The notes under the pieces were generated by a model that was given only the letters and a program-made list of their open reading frames with translations, was not told the DNA's origin and made no database searches. 64,000 bases of DNA from Acorus gramineus. Lineage: Eukaryota; Streptophyta; Magnoliopsida; Acorales; Acoraceae. The translations under genes and the position numbers were made by a program. The DNA is taken from the NCBI GenBank assembly GCA_030737835.1, contig CM060848.1, positions 10,982,509 through 11,046,508 of the forward strand, written 5' to 3'. Shown piece by piece: positions 1 to 9,785 of the stretch (positions are counted from its first letter, which is position 1; every line of letters starts with the position of its first letter).

Positions 1-185
1 ATGGATTCATTGGATGACATAAGGCTCGTCTTGTTGCTAGAGGGGTTTCACACAGGAGTATGGTATTGACTATGAGGAGACCTTCTCTCCCGTTGATTAG
101 ACGACTACTGCCCGCACCCTACTTGATGTTTGCTATTGTTCATTGCTAGCCTCTCTTTCAGATGTGAAGAATTACTTGCATAGTA
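1..185 (+). pseudogene. Ty1/copia reverse transcriptase relic
   Basis: Translated piecemeal on the plus strand this stretch gives HKARLVARG, then after a frameshift GIDYEETFSPVD, a stop, and then a segment ending DVKNYLH. These match the start of the copia reverse transcriptase (the KARLVARG...GIDYEETFAPV...DVKNAFLHG block). At least one stop and one frameshift break it, and both flanks are missing, so it is a dead fragment. It is on the opposite strand to the Tat-like relic that follows, so it belongs to a different element. Confidence 0.7.
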
Positions 186-199
186 GATCGCTCGCTGCG

Positions 200-794
200 C
201 CCGGTCCACGTCCTTCAACAGTGCAGAACTGACAGCATGCTCAGAAGCTGCAACATAAAGGAGCAGTATATCTCCGGGAGAAGGGCATACCAGAAGGGGT
301 GGCGTACTGAGGTATTTTTTTATTTTCTCAAACGCTTTTTGACACTCCAGCGTCCATCCGAACCTCTGGGCCTTTCAAAGCAATAGGAAGAATGGATGGC
401 ATCGATCAATGGCTCTGGAGATGAAACGGTTGAGAGCACCCAACCTTCCAGTTAGCTTCTGCACCTCCTTCTTGTTTCATGGTGGCTCCATCTCCATGAT
501 CGCCTTGATCTAATCGGGGTGGTTGGCTTCGATTCCTCGTTGGGTTGTCAAGTACCCCAAAAATTTATCTGAGGTGACTACGAAGGAGCACTTCATTGCG
601 TTAAGTTTGAGGCGGTATTTGCGCAGCACGATGAAGACTTCCTCCAAATGGGATAGATGGTCATTTCTGTGCTTGCTTTTGACCATCATGTCATCAATAT
701 AGACCTCTACGGTCTTGCCGATTTGATGATGGAAGATCTTAGTCACCAACCTCTAATAGGTGGCCCCGGTATTTTTTAACCCAAATGGCATTAC
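200..794 (-). pseudogene. Tat-like Ty3 RT / RNase H segment, part 2 of a split element
   Basis: On the minus strand the reading continues from the TEK-1 insertion site through VMPFGLKN-like and VYIDDMMVKSK (the catalytic Y-x-D-D box of Ty3 reverse transcriptase), KCSF, FLGYL, then NRFISRA and FGWTLECQKAF, which mark the start of the RNase H region. Stops and small shifts interrupt it. It is the downstream half of the element whose gag, protease and first RT motifs lie at 12437-14352; TEK-1 separates the halves. The five bases ATTAC at 790-794 recur at 12437-12441, showing the junction was once continuous. The Tat assignment rests on the style of the protease and RT motifs and is tentative. 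Confidence 0.8.
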
Positions 795-3421
795 TGTTAT
801 ATATGTGTCACTTTTTAGCCTATTGGTCACCTTTGGGTCATTTCTGGTAGTTTTCCAATTTTTTTCTTTTTCGATCGGAGCCGCTAAAATTTTAGACTTT
901 TAGCTATCAGTATGAGTTCGAGTACTCCGATTGAAAATCTAACTGCATATTATGAGTCCTAGTGCCATTTTGTGCTACTCATAAAAATTTCATCGAATTC
1001 CGGTAACGTTTTAGAAAATTATGCAGTTCTGAAACACATCTGGGTTTGGTCGTTACTGGATTGTCAAAGGGTGACTTTGACCGAGTCAAAGTAGACTTGG
1101 ACCAAGTGAAAGAAGATCATTGACTAGGTCAATGGGTTTTGTTTTTTTGTTTGGTTAGGTTGACTCAAGTCAATCCCCCACCAACCCCCTTTTTCACAAA
1201 TAAATGCCTAAGTGTGTGAGTGTGTGTGTGTGAGTGTGTGTGTGTGCTTGATGTGGGCGTCCCCTTCTCATCCTCTCCCTCTCACTCTCTCCTTCACTTC
1301 CCCTCTTTTTTTGTTGGTAAATAAAAGAAGAACAAGAAGGAGAAGAAGAAACACTCAAAAGGAAAAGAGAAAGGTGTGTTTGTGTTGATGTTGATTTCCC
1401 TTTTCTCTCTTTCTTTCTCTCTAGCTTTTCCCCTCTCATGCTCCCCTTGTTTCCCCTGATTTGTTGCAGCCAAGTAAGGCTGAGGAGGTGGGGGTGTTGG
1501 TGGTGGCGGATGCGGTGGTTTTGGTGCGCCAAGGGCACCCGAATACCTCCCCTTTTCCTTCCCCTCCTTTGGTAAGCTCTCCTCCTCCCTTATCTTGTTT
1601 TAAATGGTTGTTAGGGCTGTTAGGGTGTTCATGCATGCCTTGCATAGGTGGTAGGGGGTGTGGGAGGGCTGAGGAGGGGGTGGGAGAGGTTTGGACGCGC
1701 GCGTGGGGCCATCCGCGCTCGTGCGAGCGCGTCTGTGTTCGCAGAGGGGAGCTGGCACGCGCCGTCGGGCGCGCTGGTGGGCGCGCGCGCGTACGCTCAG
1801 GTGCGCGAGCGTGCGCGCGGGGTGCTGGGCGGGCGCGCAGTGCGCACGGGCAGGACGCGCAATGCTCGCAGGCGCGCGCGACAGCGCGTCTGGGTGCGCG
1901 GTAGTGCGCCAAGGGGTGCAGGGGCGCGTGCGTGCTTGCGTATGCGCGCGTACGCGTGCGGGGGGCCATGCGTGTGGCTGCCCGAGGGTTCGGGTAGGTG
2001 TCGGGGCACTCGGACTTGCGTGCGTACGTGCGTACTCGCATGCGTGCGAGCCCGTATGCGTGCTTGTCCGAGTTTTGGCATTTCTAGTAAATTTCATGTA
2101 TATCTGTTTAGTTTACTCACCATATTGAATGCCCTTGTCTTGCAAATCTTGGCGAACGGTCACGCAACGACCCAGGTTGCGGTGAGTGGGTCAATCCAAC
2201 TCAGTAGGGAGGCGTTCGATGCACGTAGGCGTGCATTGCCCTCCCCTGGGGCACCATAACTACATATTAACTTGTGTGAATGAAAACTTATGTTAATGCA
2301 TGTTTTGCTATGATGTAACCATACCATGTTAGACATTGTATGCTAGGGATATACATCCATGTATCATGTATAGAGGCCCATACATGCCTAGACACCATGT
2401 CCCATGCTTGAAAAGCCTTGATCTATGCATGTTTCCCATCTAGTTTAATTTAATTAAATCAAAATGAGAATATGCTAGTATAAGCATGCCTTAGAAATAT
2501 TATAACCTTGTCATTATAATGTATGTTTTCCCTGCATCTTAGTTATGCGCCCTGGAGGAATTCTTGAGAATTCATTACCTTAGTAGTGTTAGTAATCGTT
2601 GTCGACGGATCCAAGAGAATCGTATCCGTGAGAGTAGGTTGTTTTCTCCCCTTCGTTGGATCCGAGTAGGAACTAACCGGGTTGAAAAGCTGTCTGACAG
2701 AGGGCTCCCATCGGTAGGTACTACCGATGCATTCGGGAACGTACTGACCATGGGAGTATACTAGGTAGAGGCTACCCGGGGAAAGGACTACCGGTGGACC
2801 AAGAGTGTGGAGCAGTCTAATCTGTCCCAAAAGTCCTATGTCACCTCTAAAGGGTGAGGGTGAGGGTGGGGTGGGTCGGGGACGCTACAACCCACCAATT
2901 TGTGCAGTTACTCCCATTTTGGGACTTTAATTATTTTAAGGTTAATATGAGTTGTGTTGCATAGATTGTGCCATTCACTGAGTGTGTGGCTCACCCCTCT
3001 CATATCCTTCCCTCCAGTTGTTACTGAGTCGGATCTGAAGGAGGAGCTCCCCGAGGCATCACATCAGTAGCGGAGCAGCGTTCGCGTTTTGGGTTCTGCA
3101 AGTGAGAGGCCATCAACATCCCCTTCTTTTTGCTAGTATGTATTGTTATTCGTGCTTGGGCACAATACTTGTATATGGATATCTTTGTTTATATTGATCC
3201 TCACAGGACAGTTGATTATGTATTCTGGTCTGTAATATGTCTTTGAATTACAGACTCAGTCGTTTAAGCTTCCGTTATATGTATATATATTATGTCAGCT
3301 ACATTGTTAATTGTGATATTATCTTCGAGGATGTTTAGAGTCTTTTATTGATCTCCTGTATGGATTGCTGATATTATATATATTTGCCACGTATCGGGGA
3401 CGGCCGCCCTGGGGCATGACA
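795..3421 (+). repeat. 5' LTR of TEK-1
   Basis: It starts TGTTATATATG and ends GCATGACA. Along it lie a TG/AG microsatellite (about 1211-1250), a pyrimidine-rich strip (1255-1440), a candidate splice donor GGTAAGC at 1572, an extremely CpG-rich alternating purine-pyrimidine block (about 1690-2080), the 36-nt micro-exon (2146-2181), a GGGTGA-type G-rich run (2851-2881), a TGAG...CTCA hairpin (2979-2993) and a candidate acceptor ending at 3017. In this copy the acceptor before the micro-exon reads CAA instead of the CAG kept in the 3' LTR. The long open frames in the GC block are compositional and not genes. Confidence 0.93.
2146..2181 (+). other. Putative 36-nt LTR micro-exon (TEK-1 5' LTR; acceptor mutated)
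   Basis: It aligns over its full length with the 3' LTR copy at 11158-11193. The GTGAGT donor follows at 2182. The preceding dinucleotide is AA (2144-2145) where the sister LTR has AG, so this copy should no longer splice here if the model is right. Confidence 0.5.
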
Positions 3422-3426
3422 AAAGT

Positions 3427-3438
3427 TGGTATCAGAGC
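3427..3438 (+). other. Primer-binding site, initiator tRNA-Met type
   Basis: TGGTATCAGAGC, five bases after the 5' LTR, is the complement of the 3' end of plant initiator tRNA-Met and primes minus-strand DNA synthesis in this class of elements. Confidence 0.93.
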
Positions 3439-6400
3439 CTGGTCCTGTCAGAGCCAATTGTTTTCTTAGAGATGAGTCCTAGGATTTCTATATGAGTATT
3501 CTGATCCTAGTGTATGTTTCTTAGGTTGCTGATATGCCTCCTCGCAGACGGATGCGTGGACGTGGTCCCCCTCGGACCTTGGAGGTTTCTGAACCTACCA
3601 GAGGCGAGGAGTCTACTGAAGGGTCCTCGGCTATTGGGCCAGGACCAGCGTAGGAGCCTCCTGCATGGGAGTGTGCTTATGCTCGTTTAGCAGATCTATT
3701 GGAGACTCAGACTAGGGCATTGGAGGCCAAACTAGGGCATTGGCTGATCAGGCGCGAGAGATCCAGGAGCTGCGGGCGGCCCGCGAGGCAGTTCCGCAGG
3801 TCCCCTTGGTAGCAGATCCACTGGTGGTGCCCGAGGTACCCCCTGTCCCAGTGGAGATTCTAGTAGAGGGAATTCAGGATCCCCTGGAGAGGGAGGTGGA
3901 GCTAGAGGCTGCGGCACATGTGCATCAGAGCGGCCTCACCGCCTTTCTGAAGCTTCACCCTCCCGAGTTCCATGGCCTGTCGACGGACCCCCTTGCCCCC
4001 GAGCGTTGGTTGATGGAGATAGACAAGATCTTCTCGACCATGCACTGCACCGACCGCCAACGTGTCTCACTGGCCACCTTCATGTTGAAGGGTAGCGTCG
4101 CCGACTGGTGGGCTACCCGATCGGTGGACATCCCCGAGGGTGTGGGGCGACTTCTATGGGCTGGATTCTGGAGTTACTTTCTGGAGGAGTACTTCCCATT
4201 TTTGACACGTCAGATCGTGATGCGAGAGTTTGAGCAGCTGACACAGGGCTCCATGTCAGTCGCTGATTACTCTACACGTTTCACGAGGCTTTCTCGGTTC
4301 GCCCCCGCCTTAGTGATGGATGAGGAGACGCGATGCCGTCATTTCGAGATGGGTCTCATTAGCACCATCAGGGTGCACGTCACCTCACAGGCGTTCTCGA
4401 GGTACTCAGACTTGGTGTCTCGTGCGAGGACAGTTGAGCGAGACCTTGGGGTTCCTTTGGGGGTTCAAACCCCTTCTGTAGACCAGAGGCCCCCCAGGAG
4501 CCAGGACCAGGGACTTCGCAAGAGCAAGCGGCTCTGCTTTGATCAGTCAGCGGTCGTCGCTACTCCAGTTGATGTGGTGCTAGTGCGAGGTCCAGCACCC
4601 ATTGCTGCAGTACCAGTCTAGGCTAGGCAACCGGAGATGCGACGTTGTTACCATTGCCAGCGGGTCGGACATATTTCCTATGATTGCCCTGATGCTGGCC
4701 GACCCCCTGTGCCTCGACAGCAGCCGCAGCAGCAGCCACGCCAGCAGCAGCAGCAGCAGCCACAGCGTCAGCAGCAGCAGCCACAGGGTGGCCAAGTTGA
4801 CCAGAGGAGGCAGCCAGTGCAGCCTACGAGGCATGCCCCTGCTCCTCAGCCGCAGCTTGCTCAGGGTCGTGTTGCAGCACTTACGGACGAGGAGGTGCAG
4901 GCTTCGGGTAGCGTTGTTCGAGGTATTGTTCTGATCTCCCAGCTTCCTGCATATGTGCTATTTGATTCTGGAGCCACGCACTCATTCGTGTCTCCCGCTT
5001 TCGCGAGACGGATGGGCGTGGTGTCCACCCCTCTTGATGTTATGCTGGAGATATCATTGCCCGTCGGAGACCGTATTCTCCTCCGTTCTGTTTACCGGGG
5101 GTGTACCGTGGCGATCGCGGAGCATGAGTTTCCATTAGAGTTGGTCGAGCTCGCCATGACGGACTTCGATGCCATCCTGGGAATGGATTGGCTCTCAGCT
5201 AGCCATGCCAGTATCGACTGTTTTGTGAAGTCGGTGTCTTTCCACATCCCTGGTCAGAGATCTTTCCAGTTCGTGGGCGATCGGGACATAGCCCCTTTGG
5301 GGTTCGTGTCATCCATCCAGGCGTGGAGACTCCTTCAGGGAGGATGTGAGGGTTTTCTGGCGCACATTGCTGAGGAGGATGCACCACTGCGGGCAGATAT
5401 CAGTCAGACTCCGGTTGTGGTGGAATATCCAGAGGTTTTTCCCGATGATCTTCTGGGACTACCGCCGGATCGCGCGATCGAGTTTGAGATTAATCTAATT
5501 CCGGGGACCGAGCCGATTTCGAGAGCTCCGTACCGGATGGCCCCAGCAGAGCTGAAGGTGCTCAAGGAGCAGTTGGAAGAGTTGCTCGAGAAGGGCTTCG
5601 CACGTCCGAGTGTCTCTCCGTGGGGAGCCCCTGTTTTATTCGTTCGGAAGAAGGACGGTTCGCTGCGTCTTTGTATTGATTACAGGCAGCTGAACAAGCG
5701 GACCGTGAAGAACAAGTACCCCTTACCGCGGATTGACGATCTGTTTGACCAGCTCCAGGGAGCGCGTGTCTTTTCAAAGATCGATCTCCGTTCGGGCTAC
5801 TATCAGCTGAAGATCCGGGAGTCGGATATTCTGAAGACGGCCTTTCGTACCCGTTATGGGCACTATGAGTTTTGAGTACTGCCGTTTGGGTTGACGAATG
5901 CGCCAGCAGCCTTCATGGATCTGATGAACCGGGTGTTTCGGCCCTTCCTCGACTCCTTCGTGGTAGTCTTCATCGATGATATTCTGGTGTACTCGAGGAG
6001 TCTTGAGGAGCACGCTGACCATCTCCACACTGTCTTGGAGACTTTGGCCTGACATCAGTTGTTCGCCAAGTTCAGTAAGTGCGAGTTCTGGTTGGAGCGT
6101 GTGGCCTTTCTAGGCCACGTGATTTCTAGCGAGGGTATATCTGTGGACCCGGACAAGACGCTCGCCGTGTCGAATTGGCGGCGACCGTCGAACCCCACCG
6201 AGATTCGGAGCTTCCTGGGTTTGGCGGGTTATTATCGGAGGTTTGTCGAGGGTTTCTCGAAGATAGCCGTGCCTCTGACCCGCCTCACTCGGAAGGATGT
6301 CCGGTTCGAGTGGTCCCCATCTTGCGAGGAGAGCTTCCTGGAGTTGAAGCGAAGACTCACCTCAGCGCCAGTTCTTACCATTCCGTCTGGGAGTGGTGGG

Positions 6401-7460
6401 TTCGCAGTCTACTCTGATGCATCACGGCTGGGTTTGGGTTGCGTCCTGATGCAGTATGGTAAGGTTGTGGCTTATGCGTCGCGTCAGTTGAAGCCCCATG
6501 AGCAGAATTACCCCACCCACGATTTGGAGTTAGCAGCGATCATCTTTGCACTGAAGATGTGGAGGCACTACCTCTATGGCGAGGAGTTCGAGCTCTTCAC
6601 GGATCACAAGAGCCTGACTTACTTGCAGTCCCAGCCGGAGCTCAACATGCGTCAGCGACGTTGGGTCGAGTTCCTGAAGGACTATGACTGTGACATCGCT
6701 TACCATCCGGGTAAGGCGAATGTCGTGGCCGATGCTCTTAGCAGGCAGCCCTTGGGCATGGCCGCCCACTTGGTTGTACGTCGTTGGAGGCTTCTGGAGG
6801 AGGCCGCTTGCTAGATCAGCGTTCGAGAGACGCCTGCAGGTGGCTTTTTGGCCAGGCTAGTGGTGCAGCCCGTTCTTCTCGACAAGATCTGCACGGCTCA
6901 AGGGCGGGATCCTCACTTTCTAGTCCTCTCTGAAGGCGTCGCCTAGGGCGAGCGTCCGGACTACCAGATTCGCGAGGATGGAATTCTGCGGTTCAGAGGT
7001 CGGGTATGCATTCCTGACAACGCAGAGCTAAAGCAGAAGATCTTAGACGAGGTCCATCGTTCGAGGTACACAGTGCATCCTGGTGGCACGAAGATGTACA
7101 GGGGCCTTCGTCGTGGCTACTGGTGGCGCGGGATGAAGGCGGATATTGGCCGTTTCGTTGCCCGTTGCTTGGTATGCCAGCAGGTGAAATCAGAACATCA
7201 ACGTCCTGTGGGGAAGCTGTAGTCTATTGAGATTCCTCAGTGGAAGTGGGAGCAGATCACCATGGACTTCGTTTTGGGTCTCCCGAGGTCACGTTCGGGT
7301 CGCGATGCCATCTGGGTGATCATCGACCGACTGACTAAGTTCGCTGATTTCCTCCCCATTCGACTCACCAATTCTCTAGACACCCTGGCGCAGTTGTTTG
7401 TCTATGAGATTGTTCGTCTCCATGGCACTCCCGTCAGCGTCATTTCTGATAGAGACGCGA

Positions 7461-8902
7461 TGTAAAGCGTATTATTTGCACATTTAATCCCCTTAATTTA
7501 GTTTTCTATTTCCTAATTTTATGTGTAATAATGACTAATATTCAGAATTTATTTGTTATTGCAGGTAATTGAGATAAATGATGATTATCAATGCAAAATA
7601 TTCTATAAAGCATTTAAAGATATGAAGGAGAATCAAGAGGATTCTTGAAGATCCAAAATTATGCTAGATAAAGATTTGGTGAAGAGAGAATCAAAAATCA
7701 AAATCCAATCAAATATTCTTCAAATCAATGTTAAAATCGTCCCACTATTTTGACCATAACTTTTGCCTCAAATATCATATTTTGGCCCAAAATATGGCGT
7801 TGAAAAGATATTTTCAAGATCTACAAATCAATGTTTCATGAATATTTTGCAATTCCACCTTATTAGGGGTCAAAAATTCATCCGAAGATTCTGTAGAAAA
7901 TTAATGACGGGAATGAAAGATTTTACCTGCTAAAATTGTCAAATATTCATATGAGGAAGGTTGATGGCCAATCTTAACCATCCAATTCATTGCAAATCAA
8001 TGGTCAAGATTCAAGGCTGGAGGCTATAAAAGGAACACATATGAAGCCAAGAAAAGAAAAGAAGGAGGCAAAGGGACAACCAAAGGAGAAGAAAGATTCA
8101 AGAGTTTTGCTTTGTTTTTGTTTTTGTTTTTCTTTTCATCTCATATCTTTGGATGTTTGTATATATTTAGATCTGAATTTTAATATTACTTTAGTATTTT
8201 TATTTTCAAGAATCTTTCAATAATATGATGTCTTTTATTTTTTATTTAGTTTGATCATGTTTTCTAGTAGCTAAATCTTCAACTAGGGTTGAAGATGAAA
8301 CCATGCAATGCTAGTTTAGGATTTTATATTTAGATCTGAATTCTCCATATTGTTTGCTTTATTGAATATCAATCTCTCCTTCAATTCTCTTTTGAAACCT
8401 TTCATGTGAATTTCTTATTACCTTCTTCAAAAATCTCTTGTATTTGATTTGATAAAATATGCTTTGATTATGTTCTCTGATATTTTATGCTCTTCTTAAC
8501 ATGTTGAATATTGATTTGGTAAATTTTATAAAAGGAAGGGAGATAGGTCATTTTATGCAATAATTAATATGATTTCAAATATTTAATTTCCGATTGGTAT
8601 TTGACTAACGTCAATATTGATTGAGTTATATGGTGGAGTTTCACATTTGAATATAACCCCTAAATTGGTATTGCATGGTGGATTCTAAAACCCTAGTTAT
8701 CTTTTTATATTAATATCTATTTTAAAAAAATAAAATAAAAAAATAAACCTTCATCAATCTTCCTGTCTAATTCGATTAGTTAAATCAATTAATAATTTAA
8801 TTTGAACAATTCTCTGTGGGATCGACTCGTATTTGCTAGATCTATACTTCTGTAATGATCCGTGCACTTGCGGTAATTAATAACAACTTTAATAATCAAT
8901 CA
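7461..8902 (+). mobile_element. Solo LTR S1 inside the TEK-1 integrase
   Basis: A 1442-bp AT-rich block starting TGTAAAGCG and ending AATCAATCA, flanked by the perfect 5-bp duplication CGCGA (7456-7460 and 8903-8907). Removing it restores the integrase reading. It has no primer site, coding domain or second LTR, so it is best read as a solo LTR left by recombination between the two ends of an element. A TATAAAAGG box at 8025-8033 is in plus orientation. The stretch near 8808-8870 (GTGGGATCGACTCG, then GTGCACTTGCGG) resembles the 3' ends of many plant Ty3 LTRs, so the plus orientation is likely. The small open frame at 7990-8223 is inside the LTR and is not taken as a gene. Confidence 0.88.
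8025..8033 (+). promoter_or_regulatory. TATA box of solo LTR S1
   Basis: TATAAAAGG in the middle of the solo LTR, followed by purine-rich sequence; the usual place for an LTR promoter. Confidence 0.55.
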
Positions 8903-9772
8903 CGCGAGGTTTACTTCGTGGTTCTGGCGCAGCCTCCAGTACGCCCTTGGTACGAACCTCCACTTCAGTACAGCATTTCATCCACAGAGGGACGGCCAGT
9001 TGGAGTGGAGGACATGCTGCGAGCTTGCGTTCTCGACTTTGGGGGCAGTTGGGAGAGGCATCTTCCGTTGGTGGAGTTCGCCTACAACAACAGCTACCAC
9101 TCGAGTATTCGGATGGCACCATATGAAGCGCTCTATGGCCGCAGCTGCAGGTCCCCCTTGTGTTGGGACGAGGTCAGAGAGCGCCAGTTGGAGGGACCAG
9201 AGATCGTCCACTAGACCTCAGAGAAGGTCAAGATGATTCATGAGCGTATCCGAATCACTCAGAGCCGTTAGAAGAGCTACGCCGATCGTCGTTGCCGTGA
9301 GCTCGCCTTCGAGGTTGGTGACCATGTTTTCCTGAAGGTGTCCCCGACGAAGGGCATCTTCCATTTCGGTGTGCGGGGCAAGCTAAGTCCGCGTTACATT
9401 GGGCCATTTCTCATCCTTGAGCGGATTGGAGAGGTGGCCTATCGCATAGCCCTGCCCCCACAGTTGGCTCAAGCCCATGACGTCTTCCATGTCTCGCAGC
9501 TGAGGCGTTATATCCACTATCCTACTCACGTTATTCCGTTCGAGCCGCTCGTCTTCGAGCTGAACTTGTCATTCGTGGAGCAGCCGATCGAGATCCTGGA
9601 CCGACACAAGAAGAGGCTCTGCATCAAGACTGTCCAGTTGGTTAAGGTGTGATGGCAGCACTGTTCTGGTGTCGAGGCCACCTGGGAGAGCGAGGACACC
9701 ATGCGTGACACATATCCACATCTTTTCCCTTCCTAGATGTTTTTGTATTAAATTTTGTGGACAAAATTTTCT

Positions 9773-9785
9773 AAGGGGGGAAGAA
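9773..9785 (+). other. Polypurine tract of TEK-1
   Basis: AAGGGGGGAAGAA abuts the 3' LTR start (TGTTATA at 9786); the primer for plus-strand DNA synthesis. Confidence 0.85.

Larger units (their letters stand above)
3534..9736 (+). pseudogene. TEK-1 gag-pol, disabled by many stops and an inserted solo LTR
   Basis: The frame starts at ATG 3534 (MPPRRRMRGRG). Capsid-like gag lies around 3930-4450, a CCHC knuckle (CYHCQRVGH) near 4650, protease with [11 protein letters not shown] near 4970, RT with FIDDILVYS near 5975, RNase H near 6400-6760, and the integrase zinc and core regions at 7060-7460, continuing after the solo LTR at 8908. A chromodomain-like tail ends at the stop at 9734-9736. A 20-bp tandem duplication near 3713-3740 shifts the frame in gag. 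Compared with TEK-2, stops replace CAG, CGA or TGG codons at 4618, 5875, 6052 and 6814 and at several later sites. The integrase is also interrupted at 7461-8902. It cannot make a working polyprotein. Confidence 0.92.

Noticed and set aside
1436..2259. Several long overlapping open frames on both strands in the TEK-1 LTR (and the equivalents at 10449-11271, 18384-19373 and 26305-27352)
   Set aside because: They are Arg/Ala/Cys/Gly-rich low-complexity readings caused by the lack of A/T in the CpG block; frames differ among the four LTR copies and match no protein family.
3427..3438. TGGTATCAGAGC motifs as pieces of tRNA genes
   Set aside because: They are primer-binding sites beside LTRs; no cloverleaf surrounds them.
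7990..8223. 77-residue open frame downstream of a TATA box in solo LTR S1
   Set aside because: Lysine-rich start followed by random hydrophobic sequence; a single LTR copy gives no support for coding.
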